Shown here: positions 8,142 to 16,735 of the stretch, piece by piece
Layout: each line of letters begins with the position of its first letter
Numbering within the stretch: position 1 is the first letter of the stretch
Assembly: GCF_023008585.1 (NCBI RefSeq)
Contig: NZ_CP095390.1
Span: 3,162,001-3,226,000 of the forward strand
DNA: 64,000 nucleotides
Direction of reading: 5' to 3'
Origin: Natribaculum breve
GTDB taxonomy: Archaea > Halobacteriota > Halobacteria > Halobacteriales > Natrialbaceae
The notes under the pieces: model-generated
Database searches by the model: none
Told to the model about the DNA's origin: nothing
The model's input: only the letters and a program-made list of their open reading frames with translations
Translations under genes and position numbers: made by a program

Positions 8142-9397
8142 CCGAGCCTCCTGCTCTTATCCATCGCCCGCCTGATGTCGTCGAGCTCGCGCTCGAAGTC
8201 TTTGACCATCCGATCCATTTCCCGTCTCAGGTCACGGAAGTCGGCGTTGATCGTCGGGTTGAAGTTGATCGTGTCGCCGCCGCTGGACCGCTCACGAGCC
8301 CAGTTCGGCATCTGCGACTCTTCTCCGATCGGTTCGCCGCCGACGTCCTCGAGCGAGAAGGAGTTGGGATCGAAGTTGGCGACCTCCTGGTCGGTCGGTG
8401 CATCGATGCCCTCGAGGGCGTCGTAGTCGATCCCACCTTGCTGGGCCGCCGGCGTCGACGCGGACGTCCGCATCTCGTCGGGGCCGTAGGATCCTCCACC
8501 AGGCTGACCTGGGTGCCGATCGACGAGTTCGGAGATGGCGATCGTCCCCGTGACCAACGCGCCAGCTGGGATCAGCGCTCCCGTTGCGAGTGAGACGAGA
8601 CTCGAGGCAGAGACTAACGACCCGCTGCCGAGTGCGATCAACCGCGAGGCACTCACGGCTTGGCTGATGAGACTCCCTGCAGACACTTTGGTCACGAGAC
8701 TGCTGAGTCCCACCTTGCTAACCAGCGACCCGAGGCCCGCCTTGCTGATGAACGACGCGATCGAGACACCGCCGGCGATGAACGCCGTGAGACCGACGCC
8801 GGTCTCGAAGGCCTCCGTCAGTGGCAGCGGCCCCGTGATGAAGTCCCCCAGCGAGTTGAGCGGCTTGATGACGTCCGACGGGGAGACGTCGCCCTGGATG
8901 AGGTTCTTCGCCATCAGTCCAGTTGTGATGAGCGTCGACGCGGCGAGCCCGCCGGTGATGAGTGTCGACAGCGAAACCGACGAGACCAGCGCCGAGAGGC
9001 TGACCGGCGTGATGACCGACGAGAGGCTCATGCCACTCGAGAGCAGGCCGGCGATGCCGCCGAGGCCGATCAGGCCGCTAACGCTGCCGCCACCACCGCC
9101 AGCAGCGCCACGTTCGACGCCCTCGAGGATCTCCGCGAGGATCGTGTTGCGCTCCTGGTCGAGTTCGAGTGTCTCCTCGAGCGATCCCGAGACGCCAGAG
9201 AGTTTCGTCCCGACGGCGGTCGAGGCGATCGTCGACGAGACCCCGCCCCCGCCCTGTTGAGTGCCGATACGCCCGGCTGTCGTGTCCGTCTCGTGGCTGA
9301 TCGTGATGCCACTCAACTCGCGCTCGAGTTGGCGGCTGGCACGCGACAGTGACCGATCCGAGAAGGACAGTTCCGCTTCGGTTGAGAATTCTGTCAT
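8138..9397 (-). CDS. Tail tape measure protein
   Basis: A 419-residue protein directly downstream of the frameshifted tail chaperone pair, the diagnostic position of a tape measure. Residues 1-95 are helical. Residues about 120-290 form a ladder of 9-10-residue hydrophobic repeats, such as SLSALVSSV, SLSTLITGG, LGSLVSKVG and LSSLVTKVS. Residues 370-419 are a charged helix ending in the connector overlap. If the usual rule of about 0.15 nm of tail per residue holds, the tail would be about 60 nm, short for a siphovirus. It probably occupies the tail lumen and sets length. Confidence 0.75.
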   Translation of the reverse strand: MTEFSTEAELSFSDRSLSRASRQLERELSGITISHETDTTAGRIGTQQGGGGVSSTIASTAVGTKLSGVSGSLEETLELDQERNTILAEILEGVERGAAGGGGGSVSGLIGLGGIAGLLSSGMSLSSVITPVSLSALVSSVSLSTLITGGLAASTLITTGLMAKNLIQGDVSPSDVIKPLNSLGDFITGPLPLTEAFETGVGLTAFIAGGVSIASFISKAGLGSLVSKVGLSSLVTKVSAGSLISQAVSASRLIALGSGSLVSASSLVSLATGALIPAGALVTGTIAISELVDRHPGQPGGGSYGPDEMRTSASTPAAQQGGIDYDALEGIDAPTDQEVANFDPNSFSLEDVGGEPIGEESQMPNWARERSSGGDTINFNPTINADFRDLRREMDRMVKDFERELDDIRRAMDKSRRLG

Positions 9398-9403
9398 GGA
9401 TGG

Positions 9404-10077
9404 TTACTCCTGGTCCCCGAATCGCGGCATCGTGAACAATTCACTCGCGACGAGCTCGATCAACTCGAGATCGCGAACGGAACACTTTCGCGCCTCGTGT
9501 GGCGGGATGCCACACGCCCCGGCGATGCCGATCAGTAGGTCGGCTTTCACGCCTGGTCGGACTGGGCCCGTCGCATCTCCGCGTACAATTCGGCGTAGTT
9601 CGTCTCGCCGTTTCCCCCTACTCCAGTCAGGCGATCGATATGGAATTGTGCCCACTTAAGATAGGAGATCGGGAGTTGCGAGATCGTCGCGATGCGCTGG
9701 TCTTTGTCCATCCCGTCGTCAAGGTAGGGGGCGTCGACGGTCCCCATCTCGACCTGGTAGACGCGGATCGCGCCCTGGCCGCCGCCGCTCTCGAGGGCGT
9801 CGTCCTCGAGGCGACCGAACTCGCCGCCGGTGAGGCCGCCCAGTTCGACCGCGTCGACGTCCTGGTCCCACATCGGGGCGTAGTCTGCTTCGAACGCCTC
9901 GTCGCGAGCCCAGCGGACGCCCTCGAGGCGCGTCTCGAGTTCGCCGCGCTCGTTGCGGAATCGCTCTTCGATGTCGCTGTCGTCGATGTCTTCGAGGACG
10001 TCGTCGATCTCGTCGATCTTTTCGGATAGGCGTTGCTCCTCCTCGTCGAAGTTCAGTGTCTCAGTGCGAAGTGGCAT
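9404..10077 (-). CDS. Tail assembly chaperone, long form made by -1 frameshift (gpGT type)
   Basis: The upstream frame reads 156 codons from the ATG at 10,077 to the slippery heptamer GGGAAAC. A shift to the -1 frame then adds 68 residues beginning RRDELRRIVRG and ending at 9404, giving a predicted 224-residue fusion. The downstream frame is open across the overlap and has no well-placed start of its own. In many tailed phages two chaperone forms made this way recruit the tape measure and tube proteins; the next gene here is the tape measure. The frame, heptamer phase and position all agree. Shift efficiency cannot be judged. Confidence 0.7.
9547..10077 (-). CDS. Tail assembly chaperone, short form (gpG type)
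   Basis: This 176-residue zero-frame product starts MPLRTETLNFDEEEQ, has an acidic helical segment to about residue 60 and a more mixed C-terminal half. It lies between the tail tube gene and the tape measure gene, the canonical place for the gpG-type chaperone. It shares its first 156 residues with the frameshifted long form. It is expected to act in the cytoplasm during tail assembly and to be absent from virions. Confidence 0.7.
   Translation of the reverse strand: MPLRTETLNFDEEEQRLSEKIDEIDDVLEDIDDSDIEERFRNERGELETRLEGVRWARDEAFEADYAPMWDQDVDAVELGGLTGGEFGRLEDDALESGGGQGAIRVYQVEMGTVDAPYLDDGMDKDQRIATISQLPISYLKWAQFHIDRLTGVGGNGETNYAELYAEMRRAQSDQA
9610..9616 (-). other. -1 ribosomal frameshift slippery site GGGAAAC
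   Basis: On the minus strand the zero frame reads GTA GGG GGA AAC GGC, so the heptamer G GGA AAC matches the X XXY YYZ rule in the correct phase. Slipping back one base leads into the open frame that ends at 9404. The heptamer differs from the phage lambda G/T site (GGGAAAG) only in the last base. Confidence 0.7.
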
Positions 10078-10089
10078 GATAGTAGAAGG

Positions 10090-11013
10090 TTAGGCGACCG
10101 TGATGCCGCCAGTGGCGTTGAAGCTCGTCGAGTCGGTCGTATCCGTGTCGCCGTCGGTGATGAGATCGTTCCAGGAGTGCGTGTTCGGCTTGAGTTTCGC
10201 GAGATTGTATGTGCTGACCGGCGTCCCGTCGACGGCGATCTCGAGCGAGCCCGCGACGCTGGACATCCGCGCGGACGTCGTCGTCGCGCCGGTACTGCCG
10301 TAGGCCAACTCGGTGCGCGAGGGCCCGGAGAAGATCGCGTCGACGGAGAGTTCCGTCTCGGGCCGTGCGAGGACGGCGTCGACGGCGACGTGATCGGCCC
10401 CGCGCTGGAACCGGCTGATGTTCGAGATCGACAACTCCGCCTCCTGCAGTTTCGCGACGGTCGCCCCGTCGATCGTGAGCGTGACGCCGTGGAACGCCGC
10501 CGACGTGCCGTCGCTGACGCCGTTGATCGACGAGGGCGTGATCGCCGTGTCGAGTTCCTCGTCGGCGTAGGCCATCGACAGCGAGTAGGTGACCGTCTCG
10601 CCCTGCGAGTAGCTGACCGAGTAGTCGAGTGGGATGCAGCCCTTGAGTTCGCGTTCGGCCGTCCCGTCGAGGTAGTCGATCCCGGTGTAGACCCGACCGC
10701 TCGCTGCGCGGCCTGGCGTGAAGCCGGTGCCGGCGTCGTTGAAGACGAGGTCCTCGACGTCGCTGTGGACGTCACTCGAGATCACGGCCTCGACGGCGAA
10801 CGCGCCCTCGAGGTTACCGGCGATCGACTCGACGTACTCGGCCTGGTCGCCCTCGGTGAGGTTCTCGAGGGCCCGGTCGAGTTCCAGGTCGGTCACCGTT
10901 GCGTTCCGGCCGAACTTCCAGTAGTCCGGGTTGCTGTCGGAATCGCTGTCGACCAGCGACCCCATGAAGGTCTGCTCTTTCCCGAATGCCAGCGTCGCTG
11001 CGCCAGCGCTCAT
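10090..11013 (-). CDS. Major tail tube protein
   Basis: A 307-residue protein starting MSAGAATLAFGKEQTFMG. It is rich in Ser/Thr/Gly and predicted beta strands, with several repeated-looking motifs of a tube-type beta-sandwich (ELSISNISRFQ and SSVAGSLEIAV). It sits immediately upstream of the chaperone pair and downstream of the tail completion gene, the usual place of the tube protein. No tail-sheath gene precedes it, so the tail is probably non-contractile. The assignment is by gene order and composition, not by a catalytic motif. Confidence 0.65.
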   Translation of the reverse strand: MSAGAATLAFGKEQTFMGSLVDSDSDSNPDYWKFGRNATVTDLELDRALENLTEGDQAEYVESIAGNLEGAFAVEAVISSDVHSDVEDLVFNDAGTGFTPGRAASGRVYTGIDYLDGTAERELKGCIPLDYSVSYSQGETVTYSLSMAYADEELDTAITPSSINGVSDGTSAAFHGVTLTIDGATVAKLQEAELSISNISRFQRGADHVAVDAVLARPETELSVDAIFSGPSRTELAYGSTGATTTSARMSSVAGSLEIAVDGTPVSTYNLAKLKPNTHSWNDLITDGDTDTTDSTSFNATGGITVA

Positions 11014-11049
11014 GCTGTACCACCGTCAGTGTGCGTGTGTCGTGTCATG

Positions 11050-11571
11050 TTACAGGAGGGAAGAATAGCCAACCAATCTGACGTCCCAATCGCGCCTGAA
11101 ATAATCTTTATTCTCGTGGCTGAGGTCGGTCTCGTTCTCGATGAACAGCGAGTGGTAGGCCACCGAGCCGATGCCGTCGGCGTCGACGTCGTCGACCGTC
11201 GGGTAGGAGCGCTCGACGTTGATCGCGTGCTGGACGTAGCGGACCAACTGCTCGAAGTGGGCCGCCGAGTCGACGTGTCCCCACTCGTCGCCGCGGGACG
11301 TCACGCCTTCAAGGCGACAGGAGATCGTCGTCTCGACGCGGTGGTCGTACTCCGTGCCGACAGGCGTCGGTGTCCGCGAGGCCAGTCCAGCGCCGATCGC
11401 ACTCCACTGCGTGAGCTCGACCGACCGCGTTCGCTCGCCGCTCTCGAGAATCTCTGGTTCGTCGCGGTTGATCCGAGCGAGGACTGGCTCCCCGTCGGCA
11501 TCGGTCGGCCACGCGGCCGGGTAGTTTGCCTTGATTGTCTCGAGGATCCACGTCACTTCGTCCTGGACCAT
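11050..11571 (-). CDS. Tail terminator/completion-like protein
   Basis: A 173-residue protein from the ATG at 11,571 (MVQDEVTWILETIKANYPAA). An upstream GGAGGTG about 5 bases before this ATG and a TAATG overlap with the preceding stop fix the start; an in-frame GTG or other codon further up is unlikely. The gene lies between the connector proteins and the tube gene, where tail terminator proteins are encoded. The region MVQDEV...ILETIKANYP resembles the N-terminal helix of such proteins. The role is inferred from position. Confidence 0.5.
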   Translation of the reverse strand: MVQDEVTWILETIKANYPAAWPTDADGEPVLARINRDEPEILESGERTRSVELTQWSAIGAGLASRTPTPVGTEYDHRVETTISCRLEGVTSRGDEWGHVDSAAHFEQLVRYVQHAINVERSYPTVDDVDADGIGSVAYHSLFIENETDLSHENKDYFRRDWDVRLVGYSSLL

Positions 11572-12038
11572 TAGCGCACCTCCTGTCGCAGCCACTCGAG
11601 ACCGGCCTGGACGAACCGCGACTGCGGGAGGCCGGACACCTCGACATCGGGGAGAAACGCCGTGCCGTCGGGGAACATCTCGGCCAAGCCAGGATACTCG
11701 TCACGGTCGAATCGAAAGACGAGAACCGGATCGCCATCGATCGTATGATCGCTGGTCCCATTGTTGAAGAAGACAGCGGCGTCGTGCTCCCACCGCCAGG
11801 TGACTGTCAACTCGGTGTCCGACCGGTCGACGTCGACGCCAGCGAACGAGTCGATGATCGACTCGACGTCGTAGGCTGTCCTCGAGGCGTACGATCGGAG
11901 CGTCCCGTGTGAGACGCGCACCGCCTGGAACACAAGTGGTCGCGCCTTACCAACGAGTTTGTGCTCGGCATCGTCGAGGGCTGGCTCTGGACCGGTCACT
12001 GTAAACGACGCACTGGCCGTCGTCTCAGTTGAACTCAT
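11571..12038 (-). CDS. Head-tail joining or minor tail protein (gp10-like position)
   Basis: A 155-residue protein starting MSSTETTASASFTVTG. It overlaps the preceding gene by ATGA and the following gene by TAATG, so the connector genes are translationally coupled. A central part with ELTVTWRWEHDAAVFFNNG and an alpha/beta C-terminus resembles HK97 gp10-type joining proteins in size and place. No firm motif is visible. Confidence 0.45.
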   Translation of the reverse strand: MSSTETTASASFTVTGPEPALDDAEHKLVGKARPLVFQAVRVSHGTLRSYASRTAYDVESIIDSFAGVDVDRSDTELTVTWRWEHDAAVFFNNGTSDHTIDGDPVLVFRFDRDEYPGLAEMFPDGTAFLPDVEVSGLPQSRFVQAGLEWLRQEVR

Positions 12039-12748
12039 TTGTGGATCCCCAGCAGTTCGTCAGCCTGGCGCTCGAGTGCCTGGATCTTTGATTCCGCCGG
12101 CACCAGTTGTCCGTTATCTGGAATTCCTAACGCGGCGTCGTCATCGGTGAGCAGCTGTGCAGCCGCTCGCATCGCGATCGCCCGTCGGACGGTCGTCGTG
12201 ATCCCCTCGATCCCCCACTCGTAGGTTGCGATCACTGCGTTCCGATAGTCGTCGATGTCATCATCGAGCGTCTCCGTGTCGAGATACAGCGTCGACCAGC
12301 CGTTCGCGTCGTCGATCTGGACGTAGTAATCTCCATCACGGCCCTCGGTGATCGCATCGTCAGCAACCCAGTCATCGTAGCCACCGTCTGCGTTGAGCAC
12401 GAGCAACTCGGTGAACGAGCGGACATCCCGGCGGTAGAGGTCGATACCCGTGTACCGCCCCCGACGCGTCGACGGCTCGAGGCCCTCGCCGGCGACCATG
12501 ATGATCCCCGTCGAGATGTCCTGCTGATCCTCGTCGTGCGTGAGCGGCTCTGTTGGAATCAGGTTGTCCGTGTCCTCGTCGAGGCCGGTCGGCTCGTACC
12601 AGTGGCGACGGACGGTCTCCTGGAGCCACTCGGTCTGACTCGTGATCGCGTCGATCGCGATGGTGCGATCCTGTGCCGCATCCCCCGGGAGATCGGCCGC
12701 TCGCAGCGCTCGGCGGAGATCGTCGACGGTACAATACCCAGTTGGCAT
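12035..12748 (-). CDS. Head-tail connector/adaptor protein
   Basis: This 237-residue protein starts MPTGYCTVDDLRRALRAADL. The N-terminal YCTVDDLRRAL pattern resembles the start of phage head-tail adaptor proteins (gp6/gp15 family), which begin with a helix after a YxTxxDL motif. The central region has several acidic loops and the C-terminus is helical. It follows the capsid genes with short gaps. It probably forms the ring below the portal. The family call rests on the N-terminal motif and position. Confidence 0.5.
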   Translation of the reverse strand: MPTGYCTVDDLRRALRAADLPGDAAQDRTIAIDAITSQTEWLQETVRRHWYEPTGLDEDTDNLIPTEPLTHDEDQQDISTGIIMVAGEGLEPSTRRGRYTGIDLYRRDVRSFTELLVLNADGGYDDWVADDAITEGRDGDYYVQIDDANGWSTLYLDTETLDDDIDDYRNAVIATYEWGIEGITTTVRRAIAMRAAAQLLTDDDAALGIPDNGQLVPAESKIQALERQADELLGIHK

Positions 12749-12751
12749 CGT

Positions 12752-13060
12752 TCACTCCGGGTTGGCCCGGACTTCAACCGAGTAGGTGACGCCGTTCGAA
12801 CTGGTGAACCGGACCTGGGACGCCTGTGGAATCGCGACCGTATACGACTCCGTTGCCGAGAGCGTCCGCTCATCTGCCCGGTACCAGCCAGCGTCGCCTT
12901 CGAATTCGATGGTCGCTGTGTCGTCCGCACTGCCCTCGAGGTCTTCGAGTGAGACGCAGACCGTCGGATTCCGAAGGCCAGCAATGTCTGCGGTCGACGG
13001 ATCACCAGCAGTCTGGCTCGTGCTATCGGCGACGACAACGGCACTATTCCAGCGAGTCAT
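12752..13060 (-). CDS. Small beta-rich virion protein of unknown role
   Basis: A 102-residue protein starting MTRWNSAVVVADSTSQ, almost entirely predicted beta structure. It sits 4 bases before the connector gene and 3 bases after its upstream neighbour. No family is recognised. Position suggests a capsid accessory or head-tail component. Confidence 0.5.
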   Translation of the reverse strand: MTRWNSAVVVADSTSQTAGDPSTADIAGLRNPTVCVSLEDLEGSADDTATIEFEGDAGWYRADERTLSATESYTVAIPQASQVRFTSSNGVTYSVEVRANPE

Positions 13061-13063
13061 GGG

Positions 13064-13459
13064 TTACTCCTCGAGTGCAGCCCGGCGAGCGTCGATCGCC
13101 TCCAGTACGTTGTCGCTTCGCTCGATCTCGGCGATCGTCTCGAGATGGTCGTCGACGTCACCAGACAGGACGCGCTCTTCGCGAGCCGTGTAGCCGTCGT
13201 GATCGTCGAACCAGGTGTCCGGATCGAACTGGTACTGCTGGTCGTCGCCAGCACCACCGTCGTCGGCCGTCTCGGAGGTGACTGTACTGCCCTCGAGTCG
13301 CGGATCAGTTTCGACGAACTCGAAATAGCCCGTCTCCTCGACGAGATAGGCTGCCTGGTCGGGGTCGACGTCGACCTCTGGCGCGTCTTCGTCGACGGAG
13401 ACGCCCGATCGATTCCGGTACTGCCGTGGGCCGTCTTCGCGAAGTCGGACGCGAACCAT
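13064..13459 (-). CDS. Capsid-region protein of unknown role
   Basis: A 131-residue protein starting MVRVRLREDGPRQYRNRSG. Its N-terminal third looks like a small beta fold that includes DPDQAAYLVEETGYFEFVE; the C-terminal third is acidic and helical. Its ATG overlaps the preceding stop as TAATG. It lies after the capsid and decoration-like genes. I do not recognise the family. Confidence 0.5.
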   Translation of the reverse strand: MVRVRLREDGPRQYRNRSGVSVDEDAPEVDVDPDQAAYLVEETGYFEFVETDPRLEGSTVTSETADDGGAGDDQQYQFDPDTWFDDHDGYTAREERVLSGDVDDHLETIAEIERSDNVLEAIDARRAALEE

Positions 13460-13779
13460 TACGATCGCCCCCGGATGCTCAGACGGATACTCTCGCCAGA
13501 GAGGTCGGTCGCGTCGGCGACCTCGGTCAGCCCACCGCCAGCGTCAGACTCCTCGCGAACGACGAGGACGCCGGTGGCAGGATCCCATTCGACGACGTAT
13601 CCCGAGTCCGTAGTGCCGGACTCGATCGTGACGTTCTCGATCGATCCGAGGCCGACGTCCGACGGCGCAAGGGACTCGCCGCCTGCAGTGTACGTACTGT
13701 CGAACGCCGCCTCGACAACCTTCTCGCGCTGTCCACCGCCGGTCCAGCGGTGGTCCTGCTCAGTGTAGGAAATGCCCAT
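13459..13779 (-). CDS. Possible capsid decoration protein
   Basis: A 106-residue protein starting MGISYTEQDHRWTGGG, mostly predicted beta strands, 12 bases downstream of the major capsid gene. Small beta-rich products directly after the capsid gene are often decoration proteins, hence the tentative name. No diagnostic motif is seen. Confidence 0.4.
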   Translation of the reverse strand: MGISYTEQDHRWTGGGQREKVVEAAFDSTYTAGGESLAPSDVGLGSIENVTIESGTTDSGYVVEWDPATGVLVVREESDAGGGLTEVADATDLSGESIRLSIRGRS

Positions 13780-13791
13780 TTCAGGTCACCT

Positions 13792-14718
13792 CTAGGCAGT
13801 CGGCGAGGCGATGTTCTGCGCGAGGCCGACGCCTTTCGTGTCCTCGATGACGTAGTCGATCCGGGCGAGCATGTTGTAGATGCCGTAGAGGTCCCGGCGG
13901 ACGACTGCCTCACCCTCGTCGGTGAAGCGCATGTTGACGTCGCGCTGGACGATCCAGACGAGGTTCTGCATAGGCGTGAGCATGATCGTATCGTCGGGCC
14001 AGTTGACCGGCGTTGCGATCGGGATCCCGAGCGGTTCGGGTTCCTGGCCAGTCATCAACATTGCATCGCCAGCGCTGGTGTTGCGGTCGGTGAGGTAGTC
14101 TTTGTACTCCTCTTTCTGGTCTTCGGACATCAGCCAGCGCAGATTGCTGGTATCGCGCCGGTAGCGCACCGGCAGCGCCATCTTCAGATTCTTAAAGACG
14201 TCTTTCTCGATCGCGCCACCCTGATGATCGTAGGTGCTGGTGTTGGTGTCGTTCTCGGCGAACGTGACCCAGCCGTCGACGATCGAGACGAAGCTGTCCG
14301 CGTCGGTGGTGTCGCCGTTTGCGCCGAGGTCCTCAAGGTCGACCGACATCTGGTTGGCGAACAGTTCGACGAGCGTATCCGCCGTTCCGCTGCCTTCGAT
14401 CGTGTCCTCGACGGTCTCCATCGAGACCTCCCACGGGAGCTCGACCTTCTCGGTGTCGTACTCGACTTTGCCCGTGTTGGGCGAGTTGAGCGAGCCCTCG
14501 GTCGCCTCGGTGGCCGAGCGCAGCAGGCGCTCGCCAACGCCGATCTTGTCGATCTGGCCCTTCGGTGCGTCGACGTCCTCGAAGCGTACCAGATCGAGAA
14601 TCTGTGCCTGCTCCTGGACTTCGCGGAAGAACTCGGTGAACTGCTGGCGGTTCAGCAGTCCGCCGCCGCTGAAGTCACCGGTCGTTACCTTCTCGAGCGA
14701 GCGTCGTGCATCGGACAT
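13792..14718 (-). CDS. Major capsid protein (HK97-fold type)
   Basis: A 308-residue protein directly after the protease/scaffold gene and sharing one base with it (TGATG). The N-terminal helix (LLNRQQFTEFFREVQEQAQI) is followed by alternating alpha/beta segments, with VELPWEVSMETVEDTIEG in the middle and NLRWLMSEDQKEEYKDYL later. These fit the N-arm, E-loop and P-domain order of HK97-like capsid proteins in haloarchaeal tailed viruses. The length is normal for the family. It assembles the icosahedral head. The identity is supported by gene order portal, protease, capsid. Confidence 0.75.
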   Translation of the reverse strand: MSDARRSLEKVTTGDFSGGGLLNRQQFTEFFREVQEQAQILDLVRFEDVDAPKGQIDKIGVGERLLRSATEATEGSLNSPNTGKVEYDTEKVELPWEVSMETVEDTIEGSGTADTLVELFANQMSVDLEDLGANGDTTDADSFVSIVDGWVTFAENDTNTSTYDHQGGAIEKDVFKNLKMALPVRYRRDTSNLRWLMSEDQKEEYKDYLTDRNTSAGDAMLMTGQEPEPLGIPIATPVNWPDDTIMLTPMQNLVWIVQRDVNMRFTDEGEAVVRRDLYGIYNMLARIDYVIEDTKGVGLAQNIASPTA

Positions 14719-16517
14719 CAGTTGTCACCTCCAGTACCAGCGCCGCTGGGAATGCCGAACGTCTTGTCCCACTCAGACGAGAACTTGCGGTCGTCGGTCG
14801 TCTCCGTCTGCGCCGGCTCTTCGAGTTGCTGGCTGTGGCCGGAGGCTTTCGCCAGGTTCTCGATCTGCTCGGCGTTTGCCGCCGTCTGCTTCTGGATCGC
14901 CTTCGCCCACTCGGGCGGTTCGTCGTCGCCCTTCTCTGGATCGTCGCCGTCTTTTTCGGGATCGGCGGGATCGGCGGCGTCTTTCTCGGGATCGCCGTCG
15001 CCGGTGAGTTCGTCGATCGCTTTGCTGTTCTCCTGGGTCTGTTCGTAGAGCGCCTTCGCCCACTCGGGGGCGTCTTCGAGCGCCTTGTCGGGATCGTCGG
15101 AATCCGTGGTTGGATCGTCGTTGCTCATGGTAGTCGTTGAGTCGATGTGCTGCTCGAGCCAGTCGGTGAACTGGTCGGAAACGGTGAGTTCGGTCGCCCG
15201 CCACTCCTCGAAGAAATCAGAAAGAGCGCTGCGGGCCGCGGTCAGTTCGTCGGCGTCGAGACTGTCCTCAGCATTCCAGAGCCACTCTTCGAAGTCGCCG
15301 ACAGGTGCGTCGCCCTGGGTCTCGGTGAACTGCTCGAGTACCGAGAGGGCGAGTGCAGCCTGTTCTGGCGTGACCTCTTTTGTGGCATCGTCGCTGTCCG
15401 CAGCCGCCGTGAACGAGATGCCTGGCGGCGTCTCGTCCTCTTCATCGGTCGCCCACTCGCGGGCTGTGTGGTCGTCGAGCGTCCAGTCGACGTCGTCACG
15501 GTCGGTAAACCGGACGAGGCCGTGGTCGACGCCGGCGTCTTCGAGGACGTCCAGCGAAGCGTCGATCGTCGCGAACAGCCGCTCCTGGTTCGCTCGCGAG
15601 AGCGTCCGGCCCTCTTTTGCTGTCGCCTCGATCTCGGCCTCGGCCTCGGGCGAGGGTGTGCCGTCATCGGTCGTCTTTGCAGCCGCTGCTGTACTCGAGG
15701 ACGGATCACGACCGCTCCCGGCGCCGAAGGCGTTGAGAGCCGCCCGCCCGACACGGCGGAGGACACCGTCGGATGCCTTCTCCGCCGGGTGCTGATCGGC
15801 GCCTTCGTCGGCCGCCCGTTGCAGGTAGTCCCACATCCGGGTGGCCCCTTCCTCGTCGTGGCCGCGCTCGGCCATCACCTCGAGGAACTCGTCTTTGCCC
15901 TCGACGCGATCAAGGACGTTCTTCTCTCGTGTGTGGACGCTGGCAGCCTTGACCGAAGCCATGACGGCATCGGGGACGGCCGGGATATCGACACTCGAGA
16001 CCTCGGCGATCGTCCCGTCGACGATCTGCCAGGCAGGTTCGTCGTCAGGATAACCTTCGGCGACGTCGACGTCGTCGGGAAGTTCCGACTGCTCGTACGG
16101 GCCCGCCCACTTGACGTCGATCCCGCCGATCGAGTAGCCCGAAAGGATTCCGTCGTCGACGAGCGACCAGAGTTCGTCGTCGTCGAAGCGCCACGACTGG
16201 ATCCACGACCCGGCGGGAAACTCCTTGCCACCGATCGTCTCGTCCTCCTCGAGGACGCGGTTCTCGACCAGTGTGACGTGCTCCGGCGGGAACACTGCGT
16301 GCATCACGCCGGGAACGGCGTCAACGTCGTCGCCGGCGTCCTGGAGCCGCGCCATGAAGTCGTCGGCGAGCTCACGGATGAGGTCACTCTCGAGCCAGTC
16401 GCCCTGGAGGTCGACCTTCGACGGGACGAGGACACCGCCAGTCGCGACGCGGCGCTCGTCGTCGGTGGCCTTGAACGCGACGCGTTTCTCGAACGTTTCG
16501 CCCTTCTGTACCGTCAT
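14718..16517 (-). CDS. XkdF-like prohead protease fused to a scaffold-like C-terminus
   Basis: A 599-residue protein. Residues 1-195 match the XkdF-type phage serine protease: VMHAVFPPEHVTLVENRVL (probable catalytic His) and DDGILSGYSIGG (probable catalytic Ser). Residues about 200-460 are helical and acidic. From about residue 463 the sequence is a highly charged, coiled-coil-like scaffold with two APEWAKALYEQTQ/PPEWAKAIQKQTA repeats. An internal ATG (MSNDDPTTDS) begins this last part, so a shorter scaffold product is possible as in phage lambda C/Nu3, although no ribosome binding site is seen before it. The protease would mature the head during assembly. Confidence 0.75.
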   Translation of the reverse strand: MTVQKGETFEKRVAFKATDDERRVATGGVLVPSKVDLQGDWLESDLIRELADDFMARLQDAGDDVDAVPGVMHAVFPPEHVTLVENRVLEEDETIGGKEFPAGSWIQSWRFDDDELWSLVDDGILSGYSIGGIDVKWAGPYEQSELPDDVDVAEGYPDDEPAWQIVDGTIAEVSSVDIPAVPDAVMASVKAASVHTREKNVLDRVEGKDEFLEVMAERGHDEEGATRMWDYLQRAADEGADQHPAEKASDGVLRRVGRAALNAFGAGSGRDPSSSTAAAAKTTDDGTPSPEAEAEIEATAKEGRTLSRANQERLFATIDASLDVLEDAGVDHGLVRFTDRDDVDWTLDDHTAREWATDEEDETPPGISFTAAADSDDATKEVTPEQAALALSVLEQFTETQGDAPVGDFEEWLWNAEDSLDADELTAARSALSDFFEEWRATELTVSDQFTDWLEQHIDSTTTMSNDDPTTDSDDPDKALEDAPEWAKALYEQTQENSKAIDELTGDGDPEKDAADPADPEKDGDDPEKGDDEPPEWAKAIQKQTAANAEQIENLAKASGHSQQLEEPAQTETTDDRKFSSEWDKTFGIPSGAGTGGDN

Positions 16518-16520
16518 CGG

Positions 16521-16634
16521 TTACTCCTCGTCAGAATCGTTGGCGGCGTCGGCAGTCTTCTCGAGTTTCCGGGCTCGATCGGTCTCGAGAAGACTACGCT
16601 TCTCGCCGCGCGCTTTGTCACTGTGTTCGCTCAT
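16521..16634 (-). CDS. Small charged ORF between portal and protease genes
   Basis: A possible 37-residue protein starting MSEHSDKARGEKRSLLE and ending four bases before the protease ATG. It is highly charged and probably helical. No ribosome binding site is obvious and no family is recognised, so it could be non-coding. It is listed because it fills an otherwise empty part of a tightly packed operon. Confidence 0.35.
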   Translation of the reverse strand: MSEHSDKARGEKRSLLETDRARKLEKTADAANDSDEE

Positions 16635-16735
16635 GGGTGGTGAGAATCGCATTCCCGATCGGGCCCTCGCGCCGGGTCGGGTGCGTCCCGGCGGTCATCG
16701 GTGATCGCCCGTGTCTGTGTCCGTGGCCTCTACCG

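Noticed and set aside
10033..11574. A plus-strand open frame of 513 codons opposite the tail tube gene
   Set aside because: A GC-rich antisense shadow; the minus-strand frames form an ordered virion operon with start signals.
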